In this document: piece by piece, positions 21,059 through 29,628 of the stretch
Layout of the letters: every line of letters begins with the position of its first letter
Position numbering within the stretch: position 1 is the stretch's first letter
Source of the DNA: Amycolatopsis tolypomycina
Lineage (GTDB): Bacteria; Actinomycetota; Actinomycetes; Mycobacteriales; Pseudonocardiaceae
NCBI RefSeq assembly: GCF_900105945.1
Contig: NZ_FNSO01000004.1
Coordinates: 8,002,001-8,066,000 of the forward strand
DNA length: 64,000 nucleotides
Direction of reading: 5' to 3'
Translations under genes and position numbers: made by a program
The notes under the pieces: model-generated
Told to the model about the DNA's origin: nothing
What the model saw: the letters and a program-made list of their open reading frames with translations, nothing else
The model's database searches: none

Positions 21059-22001
21059 GGCCGGCGCGCCGGTCGCGGTCCAGGCCCTGCTCGCGTTCCC
21101 AGCGCAACGTGTCGGCCAGCAGCTCCGCCCGGGGCCGGTGCCGCAGCCCCGCGGTGCGCGCCGCGGTCCCGGCGCGGGCCGACCACCCCTCCCAGCCCGG
21201 CTCGACCAGCCACATCGCCAGCGATTCGGGTCCCATGTACTGGGTCACGCCGTTCGCGAGCAGCCACTCCGCTTGGGCGGTGACCACCGGGCCGGTGTGC
21301 CCGCCGGCGGCGCGGGACAGCTCGATCCACTCCCCGAACGGCACGACCGGGCCGACGGCGTCGTACGTGCCGGTGGTTCCGGTCTCCGCGGCGTCGAGCA
21401 GCCAGGACGTCAGGTCGCGCACGTCGACCACCGACGTCGGGACGGCCGGGGTGGCAGGCACCAGCATCGGCCCGCGCGGATCGCGGGCGGCACGGGCGGC
21501 CCAGTAGCCGGAGCGCCCGGTGTGGTCGCCCGGGCCGCCGATGAGCCCGGCGCGGGCGATGAGCAGGCGGTCGCCCACCGCGGCCGCCGATGCCTGCTCG
21601 CAGGCGACCTTCGCCTCGCCGTACAGCTCGCGGTCGGCCTCGGTGCGGTCGGTCGGGGCGAGCAAGGGCGCGGACTCGTCCGCGCCCGGCGTCGCGTGGG
21701 CGGCGTAGGCGTTGACGGACGAGACGTACACCCAGTGCCCGGCCTTGCCGCCCAGCGCGTCGAGCGCGCCGCGGACGAACCCCGGCTGCCACGACACCTC
21801 GACGACCGCGTCCCACACCCGGTCCCGCAGGGGCTCGTACGCCGCCGGGTCGCGCCGGTCGGCGACGACCAGCGTTGCGCCCTCCGCGACTTCGCCGCTC
21901 TCGCCCCGCGCGAGGCAGGTCACCCGGTGGCCGCGGGCGACCGCCTGCCGCGACAGCTCCCGAGCCACCCACGCCGTTCCGCCCAGCACCAGGATCTCCA
22001 T
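21015..22001 (-). CDS. NAD-dependent epimerase/dehydratase-type reductase
   Basis: A 328-residue extended-SDR protein. The Rossmann loop [10 protein letters not shown] (7-16) resembles the GGTxFxG of chloroplast-RNA-binding-like/isoflavone-reductase-type members. A YVSSVNAY strand (92-99) and YGEAK (127-131) supply the active-site Tyr and Lys. The ATG at 22001 is used; an in-frame TTG 12 nt upstream is less likely. Substrate is unknown. The 3' end overlaps that of the DMT transporter by 44 bp in a tail-to-tail arrangement. Confidence 0.85.
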   Translation of the reverse strand: MEILVLGGTAWVARELSRQAVARGHRVTCLARGESGEVAEGATLVVADRRDPAAYEPLRDRVWDAVVEVSWQPGFVRGALDALGGKAGHWVYVSSVNAYAAHATPGADESAPLLAPTDRTEADRELYGEAKVACEQASAAAVGDRLLIARAGLIGGPGDHTGRSGYWAARAARDPRGPMLVPATPAVPTSVVDVRDLTSWLLDAAETGTTGTYDAVGPVVPFGEWIELSRAAGGHTGPVVTAQAEWLLANGVTQYMGPESLAMWLVEPGWEGWSARAGTAARTAGLRHRPRAELLADTLRWEREQGLDRDRRAGLSARRERELLEALG

Positions 22002-22058
22002 GCCGCCAGCCAAGCACCGGCGGCACCGCCCGGCGGGCGGATTCGCTGAGAGCAGACG

Positions 22059-22697
22059 TCAGGCCGCGGTCTCCTCCTGGTTCTCGTCTTCCGCGTGGGT
22101 GCGGCCCAGGCGCTTCTTCATGACGAAGAAGACGACGACGCCGATGACGATCGCGGCGAGCAGGCCGAACTTGGAGAACCGGCCGAGCCACTCCTCCGCG
22201 ACGACGCCCAGGTAGAAGACGGCCGCCGTTGTGCCGCCGGCCCACACGATGCCGCCGGCGGCGTTCGCCAGCAGGAACTTCGGGTAGTGCATGCGCAGTG
22301 ACCCGGCGAGCGGGCCGGCGAGGATCCGCAGGAAGGCGATGAACCGGCCGAGGAAGACGGCCCACACGCCGCGTTTGTCGAAGATCCGTTCGGCGTTGGC
22401 GAGGTGCGCCGGCCCGAAATGCTTCGGGAATTTCCGGCCCGCCCAGGCGAACAGCCGTTGCCCGCCGGTTTTTCCGATGAGGTAGCCGATGCTGTCGCCG
22501 ATGATGGCGCCGGCACTGGCCAGGATGCCGATCCAGAGCGGGCTCAGGTTGCTGTGCTGCGAGGCCAGCAAAGCGGCGCTGACCAGCACGATTTCCCCGG
22601 GCAGGGGAATACCGAGGCTTTCGATCATGATCACCGCGCCGACGATCAGGTAGACCGCGAGCGGCGGGATCGCCTCCAGCCATTGGTCGACGTGCAC
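22059..22697 (-). CDS. DedA-family membrane protein
   Basis: A 212-residue DedA protein with the hallmark ESLGIPLPGE (26-35) and GRFIAFLRILAGPLAG (re-entrant arginine motif), four to five membrane helices and a charged C-terminal tail. It starts with GTG, after AGGGGG. DedA proteins support undecaprenyl-phosphate/lipid recycling and proton-linked homeostasis. It is the second DedA protein in the window, but the two are only distantly alike. Confidence 0.92.
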   Translation of the reverse strand: MHVDQWLEAIPPLAVYLIVGAVIMIESLGIPLPGEIVLVSAALLASQHSNLSPLWIGILASAGAIIGDSIGYLIGKTGGQRLFAWAGRKFPKHFGPAHLANAERIFDKRGVWAVFLGRFIAFLRILAGPLAGSLRMHYPKFLLANAAGGIVWAGGTTAAVFYLGVVAEEWLGRFSKFGLLAAIVIGVVVFFVMKKRLGRTHAEDENQEETAA

Positions 22698-22814
22698 AGC
22701 TCGTACCCCCTCGGGATTCTGATTGCTTTCCGCAGGGTACCGGGGGCGGTCCGCGCCGGACGGCCTCCTCAGGTATGGACAGGGGTACGACTTTGGTCGG
22801 GTGCCCAGGGTGAG

Positions 22815-23320
22815 TCAGCCGAGCGCCGCGAGCGCCGCGGCGACCGGAAAACCCCCGGAAACGACGTCGAAACCCCGGTTTTCGGTGAGCGGTTCGGCCG
22901 GCACCCCGACGAGCACGGCGGCCACATCGGCCCGGCTGATCCGGCCCGGCTCGAGGTGCCCGCCCGCCTTGACGCGGCCGGTGCCCGGCCCGTCGGTGAG
23001 CGTGCCGGGCCGGACGACGGTCCAGGTCAGCGCGGACTTCCGCAGGACGCTGTCGGAGATCTGCTTGGCGAGCAGGATCGACCGCACGAGCCGGTCACCC
23101 TGGTCGGGCGCGTCGGCGAACTGCGCGGAGAGCTGGACGTACCGGGGTCGCCGGGGTCGGCGGTGACGTCGGCCAGGACGGGCTCGACGGGGAGACCGCG
23201 GAGGAGCTCGGCGCGGTGCCGGCTGCGCAGGCCGGCCCGGACGGAGTGCCCGCGCACGGCGAGGAGCCGGACGACGTGGAGACCGGTCCGGCCGGTCGCC
23301 CCCAGCACGGTGACCTGCAT
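22815..23320 (-). pseudogene. NAD(P)-binding oxidoreductase (NmrA/SDR_a5-like), internally deleted
   Basis: The first ~57 codons from ATG 23320 read MQVTVLGATGRTGLHV... up to ADVTADPGD, a normal NAD(P)H-binding start. The sequence then continues in another frame with RYVQLSAQ...LTWTVVRPGTLTDGPG...GFDVVSGG, the expected C-terminal part. About 45 residues in the middle are missing and the frame is shifted. The junction lies on a tandem 9-bp repeat CGACCCCGG (23142-23159). An intact homologue would be about 215 residues. Probably inactive. Confidence 0.8.
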
Positions 23321-23359
23321 GGGGTGATCGTGCCGGAGTCGGGGGCGGTTCGCCGGGTC

Positions 23360-23404
23360 GCCGGAGTTGTCCACAGGAGTCACCCCCATGTGGACAACTC
23401 CGGC
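23360..23404. terminator. Perfect 16-bp hairpin with DnaA-box-like arms
   Basis: Arms GCCGGAGTTGTCCACA and TGTGGACAACTCCGGC are perfectly complementary around a 13-nt loop. The hairpin lies 12 nt after the SnoaL-like gene stop (23417), so it is most likely its terminator. Each arm also carries TTGTCCACA, the actinobacterial DnaA-box consensus. Confidence 0.65.
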
Positions 23405-23416
23405 CGACGGTCGCCG

Positions 23417-23848
23417 TCAGGGCTTCAGGTCCACTGCCGCCCGCAGAGTTGCATCCATGTAGAACGGCGTCGAGTCGTGCACGTGGGTGATCCGCCACTT
23501 CCCGTCCACCCGGCGGAAGCACACCGTCGACCGGAACCACAGGTCGAACCCCGCCGGCGCGCCCTTCGGGGTGGTCGAAAGGCGGTTGAGCGCGTGGCTG
23601 TACGCGATGTCGCCGCCGAGGAACACCTCCAGGTCGCGGATCTCGTACTCGATCGGCCCCTCGAACGTCTCGAACCACGCCCGGTGCGCCTCGACGTCGA
23701 TGACCTCCGCTCCGCGGTGGACCAGCGGGGGTGCCAGCGTGAACGCGACCACGTCCGGCGCGTAGTGGGCGCCCAACGCCGCCGCGTCACGGGCCGTCAT
23801 CGCCACCTCGCGTGCCGCCATCAGCTCGCGGATCTGCTGCTCGCTCAT
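23417..23848 (-). CDS. SnoaL-like (NTF2 fold) protein
   Basis: A 143-residue single-domain protein of the SnoaL/SgcJ-EcaC type (cone-shaped alpha+beta barrel). The N-terminal helices MSEQQIRELMAAREVA, the strand AYSHALNRL and the W-R-I-T-H-V-H-DSTPF end are typical. Such proteins act as hydrolases, isomerases or small-ligand binders; the substrate cannot be assigned. It is divergent from the DGPF-sigma factor operon, a frequent neighbour arrangement. Confidence 0.85.
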   Translation of the reverse strand: MSEQQIRELMAAREVAMTARDAAALGAHYAPDVVAFTLAPPLVHRGAEVIDVEAHRAWFETFEGPIEYEIRDLEVFLGGDIAYSHALNRLSTTPKGAPAGFDLWFRSTVCFRRVDGKWRITHVHDSTPFYMDATLRAAVDLKP

Positions 23849-23927
23849 GCCATTCTCCTCACTGTCGGTGCCTGCACTGGAGACGTAGGTGCCGCCGGGC
23901 GGATTTCGACAGCCGGAGGTGGCGGAA

Positions 23928-24284
23928 GTGAAATACGTGGTCCTGATCTACGGCAACCCCGAGTCGCGCCAGGCCTGGGAAGGCATGAGCGACGCCCAGC
24001 GGGCCGCCGGGTTGGCCTACTACCAGCAGCTCAACGACGATCTCGACGCCTCCGGCGAGCGGATCGTCTCCGAACGGCTCGCCTTCCCGGAACTGGCCAA
24101 GCGGGTGGGCCCGCTGGCGACCGACGGGCCGTTCGCGGAGGCCAAGGAGTTCCTCGCCGGCTTCTACCTGCTCGACTGCGAGAGCGAAGAACGCGCCCTC
24201 GAGATCGCCCACCGGATCCCGGAGGCGTCCTTCGGCAAAGTCGAGGTGCGGCCGGTCATGGGACTCCACGGACCCGACCTGTGA
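23928..24284 (+). CDS. YCII/DGPF-domain protein
   Basis: A 118-residue YCII-related protein with the DGPF motif at 66-69. The GTG at 23928 is chosen because GGAGG lies 8 nt upstream and the protein then begins with the conserved KYVVLIYG strand. Its stop overlaps the start of the following sigma gene (GTGA). DGPF proteins are the constant partners of ECF42 sigma factors; their biochemical role is unsettled. Confidence 0.92.
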   Translation: MKYVVLIYGNPESRQAWEGMSDAQRAAGLAYYQQLNDDLDASGERIVSERLAFPELAKRVGPLATDGPFAEAKEFLAGFYLLDCESEERALEIAHRIPEASFGKVEVRPVMGLHGPDL

Positions 24285-25472
24285 CCGACGTCGAACGCCT
24301 CCTCCGCGAGCTCGCGCCGCAGGTACTCGCCGCCCTCGTCCGGCGGTACGGGGACTTCGACACCTGTGAGGACGCCGTCCAGGAGGCGCTGCTCGCCGCC
24401 GCGCGGCAATGGCCGGCCGAAGGTCTTCCGGATCACCCGAAGGGGTGGCTGATCACCGCCGCGTCCCGGCGCCGCATCGAACAGTGGCGCAGTGAGACCG
24501 CGCGGCAACGGCGTGAGGAGACCTTCGTACTGGCCGAGCCGCCGGCGCCCGAACCCGTCAGCGGGGTCGACGACACCCTCACCCTGCTCCTGCTCTGCTG
24601 CCACCCTTCGCTGAGCCCGCCGGCGCAGGTGGCGTTGACCCTGCGCGCGGTCGGCGGCCTGACCACCGCCGAGATCGCGCGGGCCTTCCTCGTCCCCGAG
24701 AGCACGATCGGCCAGCGGATCAGCCGCGCGAAACAGAAGCTGAAGAGCGAACGGCTCACGAACGACCAGCGCCCCGAACGGCTCGCCGCCGTGCTGCAGG
24801 TGCTCTACCTGATCTTCACCGAGGGGCACACCGCCAGTTCGGGTGACGCACTGAGCCGCGTCGAGCTGACCGCCGAAGCCATCCGGCTGGTCCGGCAGCT
24901 GCACGCGGAACTCCCGGCCGACGGCGAGGTCGCCGGGCTGCTCGCGCTGATGCTGCTGACCGATGCCCGCCGCCCGGCCCGCGTCGACGGCACCGGGGCG
25001 CTCGTCCCACTGGCCGAACAGGACCGGTCCCGGTGGAACCGGGCCTTCGTCGGCGAAGGCGTTTCGCTGATCACGAAGGCGCTGGCGACGACGCCGGTGG
25101 GTCCGTACCAGCTGCAGGCCGCGATCGCGGCCGTCCACGACGAAGCCCCGACGGCCGAAGACACCGACTGGGCGCAGATCCTCACGCTCTACGACCTGCT
25201 GCGGGTGGTGGCACCCGGCCCGGGTGGTGACGCTGAACCGGGTGGTGGCGTTCGCGCAGGTCCACGGCCCCGAAGCCGGGCTGGCGGAACTGGCGGAAGC
25301 CGCGAAGGACCTCGCGGGGCACCACCGGGTCGACGCCATCCGCGCGCACCTGCTCGAAACCGCCGGGGACACCGCCGGCGCCCGCGAGGCGTACCTGGCC
25401 GCCGCGCGGCGGACGTTGAGCCTGCCCGAACAGGCGTACCTGCAGTCGCGGGCCGCCGCCCTCCGCCCCTGA
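24281..25472 (+). pseudogene. ECF42-type sigma factor gene with a +1 frameshift
   Basis: Sigma2 (DAVQEALLAAARQWP) and sigma4 (LTTAEIARAFLVPESTIGQRI) domains are followed by a long helical C-terminal extension (DUF6596/TPR-like) including LTLYDLL, as in ECF42 factors that accompany DGPF proteins. The reading frame is intact to about residue 313. One extra G in a GGG run (25222-25224) then shifts it. Without that base the protein would continue VVTLNRVVAFAQVHGPEAG to a stop at 25472 (~396 residues). As read, a foreign tail runs to 25558. It could be a real mutation or a sequencing error. Confidence 0.85.
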
Positions 25473-25500
25473 GGGCACTTTCACGTGAAAGTGCCCTCAG
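25469..25500. terminator. Perfect palindromic terminator
   Basis: A 32-bp perfect palindrome with arms CTGAGGGCACTTTCAC / GTGAAAGTGCCCTCAG begins at the sigma factor's expected stop codon and lies 6 bp from the stop of the convergent transporter operon, so it can terminate both. Confidence 0.8.
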
Positions 25501-25505
25501 GGCGG

Positions 25506-26618
25506 TCAGAGGATCTCGGCGGAGGTGCCGATGTCCGGCGGGCCCAGGTCGGGGTTGAGCGCCCCGGTGAGCTCCACCAGCTCCGGCTCCACCTCGTGCG
25601 GCTGGATGCGCCCGTCGCGGATGTCCTCCGCGTAGTGGCACGCCACCCGGTGGCCGCCGCCGATCTCGCGCAGCTGCGGACGATCCGTGTCGCACAGGCT
25701 CGCCTGCCGCCACGGGCAGCGCGTGTGGAAGCGGCAGCCCGACGGCGGGTTGGCCGGCGACGGCAGGTCACCGGCGAGCAGGATCTGCTCGCGGGTGTCC
25801 TCGACCTGCGGGTCCGGCACCGGGATGGCCGACAGCAGCGCCCGCGTGTACGGGTGCAGCGGTTCGCGGTACAGCGAGTCCGCGTCGGTCTCCTCGACCA
25901 GCGCGCCCAGGTACATCACGCCGATGCGGTCGGAGATGTGCCGCACCACCGCGAGGTCGTGCGCGATCACCACGTAGGTGAGCCCGAGCTGGTCCTGCAG
26001 GTCCTCCAGCAGGTTCACGACCTGGGCCTGCACCGAGACGTCCAGCGCGGACACCGGCTCGTCGGCGACGATCAGGTCCGGCTCCACGGCCAGCGCCCGC
26101 GCGATGCCGATGCGCTGGCGCTGCCCGCCGGAGAACTCGTGCGGGTACTTCCGCAGCGACGTCTCCGGGAGGCCGACCGCGGCCAGCAACTGCCGCAGCC
26201 GCCGCTGGGTGGCCTCCTTGTCCTTGTCGAGGCCGTGCGCGTGCATGCCCTCGAGCAGGATGGACTCGACCGACTGGCGCGGGTCCAAACTGGACATCGG
26301 GTCCTGGAAGACCATCTGCATCCGGCGCCGGGCCTTCCGCAGTTCCTCACCCTTCAGCTGCGCGACGTCGGTGCCGTCGAACTTCACGGAACCGGCGGTC
26401 GGCTCGTTGAGGCGCAGGATCGCCCGGCCCAAAGTGGACTTGCCACAGCCGGATTCGCCCACCAGGCCGTAGGTTTCGCCGCGGCGGATGGCCAGGTCGA
26501 CGCCGTCGACCGCGTACACGTGCCCGACCGTCCGGTCGACCACGATGCCGCGCTTGATCGGGAAGTGCACCTTGAGGTCGGTGACCTCGAGCAGCACGTC
26601 ACCAGCAGGACGGGTCAT
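25506..26618 (-). CDS. Peptide ABC transporter ATP-binding protein (OppF/DppF type)
   Basis: A 370-residue ATPase. Walker A is GESGCGKST, the signature [15 protein letters not shown] and Walker [13 protein letters not shown]. The C-terminal oligopeptide-transporter domain ends with a Cys cluster (CRFHTRCPW...C...C), which often binds an FeS centre or metal in DppF/OppF. The ATG overlaps the upstream OppD stop by 4 nt. It is the last gene of a five-gene uptake operon. Confidence 0.95.
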   Translation of the reverse strand: MTRPAGDVLLEVTDLKVHFPIKRGIVVDRTVGHVYAVDGVDLAIRRGETYGLVGESGCGKSTLGRAILRLNEPTAGSVKFDGTDVAQLKGEELRKARRRMQMVFQDPMSSLDPRQSVESILLEGMHAHGLDKDKEATQRRLRQLLAAVGLPETSLRKYPHEFSGGQRQRIGIARALAVEPDLIVADEPVSALDVSVQAQVVNLLEDLQDQLGLTYVVIAHDLAVVRHISDRIGVMYLGALVEETDADSLYREPLHPYTRALLSAIPVPDPQVEDTREQILLAGDLPSPANPPSGCRFHTRCPWRQASLCDTDRPQLREIGGGHRVACHYAEDIRDGRIQPHEVEPELVELTGALNPDLGPPDIGTSAEIL

Positions 26619-27610
26619 CGGGTTCCTCCTCCCGCGGCGACCGCGGGCCGCACGGGGTTGTGACAGCGCAGCAGCCCGTGTTGGTCGGGCGCCAGCTGCG
26701 GCTGGACCTCGCGGCAGACCGGCAGCGCGTTGGGGCAGCGCGGCGCGAACGCGCACGCGTGGTCCCACGGGATGTTGTCGGCCACCGAGCCCCGGATGGG
26801 GATCAGCTTCTCGCCGCGGCCCGCGTCGAGGCGCGGGATCGAGGCCAGCAGGCCGTGCGTGTACGGGTGCCGCGGCTCGGCGAACAGCTGGTGCCGCTGC
26901 GCCCGCTCCACGATCTTGCCGCCGTAGAGGACGTTGACCTCGTCGCACAGCCCGGCGACGACGCCGAGGTCGTGCGTGATCATGATCAGCGCGGTGCCGG
27001 TGTCCTGCACCAGTTCGCGCAGCAGCGCAAGGATCTGCGCCTGGATGGTGACGTCGAGCGCGGTGGTCGGCTCGTCGGCGATGAGCAGCCGCGGACGGCA
27101 CGCCAGCGCGATCGCGATCAGCGCGCGCTGCCGCATCCCGCCGGAAAGCTGGTGCGGGTACTCGGAAAGCCGGCGCGACGGGTCGGGGATGCCGACCTTG
27201 TCGAGCAGGTCGACCGCTTCGACGGACGCCGCCTTGCGCGACATCCCGCGGTGGCGCTCCAGCACCTCGGTGATCTGCAGCCCGATCGGGATGACCGGGT
27301 TCAGCGAGGACAACGGGTCCTGGAACACCATGCCGAGGTCGCGGCCGCGGCGGTCGCGCATGTCCTTGTCGGACAGGCGAAGCAGGTCGGTGCCCTCGAA
27401 GCGCACCGAACCGCTGACCTTGTTGCCGCGCTTGGCCAGCAGCCGCATGATCGCCAGCGACGTCACGGACTTGCCGCAGCCGGACTCGCCGACCAGGCCG
27501 ACCGTCTGGCCCGGTTCGACGTCGAAGCTCACGCCGTCCACCGCGGTGAACGGCGGCTCGCCGCGCCGCTGGAACACGACCGAAAGGTCGCGGACTTCAA
27601 GGAGTGCCAT
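26615..27610 (-). CDS. Peptide ABC transporter ATP-binding protein (OppD/DppD type)
   Basis: A 331-residue ATPase with Walker A GESGCGKS, signature [15 protein letters not shown] and Walker [13 protein letters not shown], plus the C-terminal oligo/dipeptide domain with a Cys cluster (CAFAPRCPN...C...C). It pairs with OppF to energise the OppBC pore. It begins 5 nt after the permease gene ends and its stop overlaps the next ATG. Confidence 0.95.
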   Translation of the reverse strand: MALLEVRDLSVVFQRRGEPPFTAVDGVSFDVEPGQTVGLVGESGCGKSVTSLAIMRLLAKRGNKVSGSVRFEGTDLLRLSDKDMRDRRGRDLGMVFQDPLSSLNPVIPIGLQITEVLERHRGMSRKAASVEAVDLLDKVGIPDPSRRLSEYPHQLSGGMRQRALIAIALACRPRLLIADEPTTALDVTIQAQILALLRELVQDTGTALIMITHDLGVVAGLCDEVNVLYGGKIVERAQRHQLFAEPRHPYTHGLLASIPRLDAGRGEKLIPIRGSVADNIPWDHACAFAPRCPNALPVCREVQPQLAPDQHGLLRCHNPVRPAVAAGGGTR

Positions 27611-27615
27611 GGTTC

Positions 27616-28545
27616 TCACCGCCTGTTCTTCGGGTCGAGGGCTTCGCGGAGGGACTCGCCGAGCAGCGTGAACCCGAGCGCGACGATGATGATCGCGATC
27701 GCCGGGTAGTACGCGAGCTCGGGCCGGACGTCGAGGAACTGCCGGGCACCCTTGCTCAGCATGATGCCCCACTCCGCCCGGTTCGGGTCCGGGTCGCCCA
27801 GGCCGAGGAACGACAGGGCCGCGGCCTCCAGGATGGCGGTCGCCAGCGTCAGCGTGGCCTGCACGATGACCGGGCCGAGCGAGTTCGGCAGCATGTGCCG
27901 GAACACGATCGTCCCGCGCTTCACGCCCAGCGACGTCGCCGCGAGGACGTGGTCGCTGCCGCGCTGCACCAGCATCGAGCCGCGCAGCAGCCGGGCGAAG
28001 ATCGGCACGCCGATCAGCGAGACGGCGAGGATCACCGTCCACTGGCTGGGCTTGGCGAACAGCGCCGCGACCGAAATCGCCAGCAGCAGCGACGGCACCG
28101 ACAGCATGACGTCGACCAGTCGCATGAGGACGGTGTCGACCCAGCCGCCGAACGCGCCGGCGAGCCCGCCGATGATGATGCCGAGGAGCACCCCGATCAC
28201 CGTGGCCAGCACCCCGACGAGCAGGGTGTTCTGCGCGCCGACGATCAGCCGCGACAGCTCGTCGCGGCCGAAGTCGTCCACGCCGAGCGGGTAGCCCGGC
28301 TGGGCGCCGGGGATGATCCCCTGGCCCAGGGCGACCTTGTCCTGCAGGTAGCGCTCGAACGGGTCCTTCGGCGCGATCAGCGGCGCGAAGATGGCCAGCA
28401 GCACGAACAGGCCGGTGATCACGCCACCGGTGATGGCGACCGGGCTGCGCAGCATCCGCCGCAGTGCTTCGCGGCCGAGGCTGTTCCCGCTCGCCGCGGC
28501 GAGCTTGTCGATCGGTTCTTTCTTCTTGTTCAGCAGAGTGTTCAT
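27616..28545 (-). CDS. Peptide ABC transporter permease (OppC/DppC type)
   Basis: A 309-residue permease. It has an N-terminal cytoplasmic stretch and first helix, then the BPD_transp_1 domain of five helices with the EAA loop (EAAALSFLGLGDPDPNRAEWG) near residues 240-260 that contacts the ATPases. It overlaps the upstream OppB gene by 4 nt (ATGA). Confidence 0.95.
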   Translation of the reverse strand: MNTLLNKKKEPIDKLAAASGNSLGREALRRMLRSPVAITGGVITGLFVLLAIFAPLIAPKDPFERYLQDKVALGQGIIPGAQPGYPLGVDDFGRDELSRLIVGAQNTLLVGVLATVIGVLLGIIIGGLAGAFGGWVDTVLMRLVDVMLSVPSLLLAISVAALFAKPSQWTVILAVSLIGVPIFARLLRGSMLVQRGSDHVLAATSLGVKRGTIVFRHMLPNSLGPVIVQATLTLATAILEAAALSFLGLGDPDPNRAEWGIMLSKGARQFLDVRPELAYYPAIAIIIVALGFTLLGESLREALDPKNRR

Positions 28546-29543
28546 CGCACACGCACCCTCGGGTCGATGAGCCCGTACGAGACGTCGACCAGCATGTTCA
28601 CCAGCACGTACACCAGCGCGCCGAAGAGCAGCAGCGCCTGGAGCCGGGGGTAGTCACGCCGTTCGATGCCTTCGGCCAGCAGGAACCCGAGGCCGCGGAA
28701 GTTGAACACGCGCTCGGTCAGCACGGCGCCGCCGAGCAGCGCGCCGGTCTGCAGGCCGATGGTGGTGACCACCGGGAGCAGGCCGTTGCGCAACACGTGC
28801 CGCCGCCGGACGACCGGCTGCGTGAGGCCCTTGGAGTTGGCCGTGCGGATGAAGTCCTCGTTGAGCACTTCGAGCACCGACGCGCGGGTGATCCGGGTGA
28901 TCACCGCGAGCGGGATGGTGGCGAGCGCGAACGCGGGGAGGATCAGGTGCCTGATCGCGTCCCAGACGGCGTCCCATTCGCTCGTCATGATGCCGTCCAG
29001 GACGGCGAAGTTGGTGACGGCGGTGGCGTCCAGGCCGGCTGTCTGCCTGCCCTGCGACGGCAGGCCCAGCGGCCCGGCGAGCAGGTCCTGCATCATGTAG
29101 CCGAGGAAGAACACCGGCACCGCGACGCCGATCAGCGTCAGCACGATGATCACGTTGTCAGCGACGCCACCGCGGTAGCGGGCCGAGAGGTAGCCCGCCG
29201 GGATGCCGAGGAGCACCGCGATGATCATCGCGGTGATGCCCAGCTCGATGGTGGCGGGCAGGAACGTGCCGATCTCCGACATCACCGGCTGGGTGGAGAC
29301 CAGCGAGGCGCCGAAGTCACCGGTGATCGCGCGGCCGAGGAACTTGAAGTACTGGATGATGACCGGCTGGTCGAGCCCCAGCACGTGGTTGAGGTTGGCG
29401 ATCTTCTCCGGCGTTGCCTTGTCGCCGAGGAGGGCGGCCGCGGGCCCTCCGGGCAGCGACCGGAGCCAGGCGAAGACCAGGATGGACAGGATGAGCAGCG
29501 TCGGGATCGCTTGTAGCAACCGACGCACGAGAAAACGGAGCAC
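28542..29543 (-). CDS. Peptide ABC transporter permease (OppB/DppB type)
   Basis: A 333-residue permease starting VLRFLVRRLLQAIPTLLILS, the typical DppB N-terminus. It has six helices with an EAA motif (GGAVLTERVFNFRGLG) in the last cytoplasmic loop. The GTG at 29543 is chosen for its position at this motif and an AAGGA about 8 nt upstream. The gap to the substrate-binding gene upstream holds a strong hairpin. Confidence 0.95.
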   Translation of the reverse strand: MLRFLVRRLLQAIPTLLILSILVFAWLRSLPGGPAAALLGDKATPEKIANLNHVLGLDQPVIIQYFKFLGRAITGDFGASLVSTQPVMSEIGTFLPATIELGITAMIIAVLLGIPAGYLSARYRGGVADNVIIVLTLIGVAVPVFFLGYMMQDLLAGPLGLPSQGRQTAGLDATAVTNFAVLDGIMTSEWDAVWDAIRHLILPAFALATIPLAVITRITRASVLEVLNEDFIRTANSKGLTQPVVRRRHVLRNGLLPVVTTIGLQTGALLGGAVLTERVFNFRGLGFLLAEGIERRDYPRLQALLLFGALVYVLVNMLVDVSYGLIDPRVRVR

Positions 29544-29576
29544 TTGGTGTCCTTTGGGGCCAGCCCGGGAAGTACG

Positions 29577-29612
29577 GGCATGGGGTGGGTGCGGTAGCAC
29601 CCACCCCATGCC
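29577..29612 (-). terminator. Intercistronic hairpin within the peptide-transport operon
   Basis: A 16-bp perfect stem GGCATGGGGTGGGTGC / GCACCCACCCCATGCC with a GGTA tetraloop lies between the substrate-binding gene and the permease genes. Such stems attenuate transcription or protect upstream mRNA, letting the binding protein be made in excess over the membrane parts (inference). Confidence 0.7.
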
Positions 29613-29628
29613 TCGCTCGGTGAAGCTG

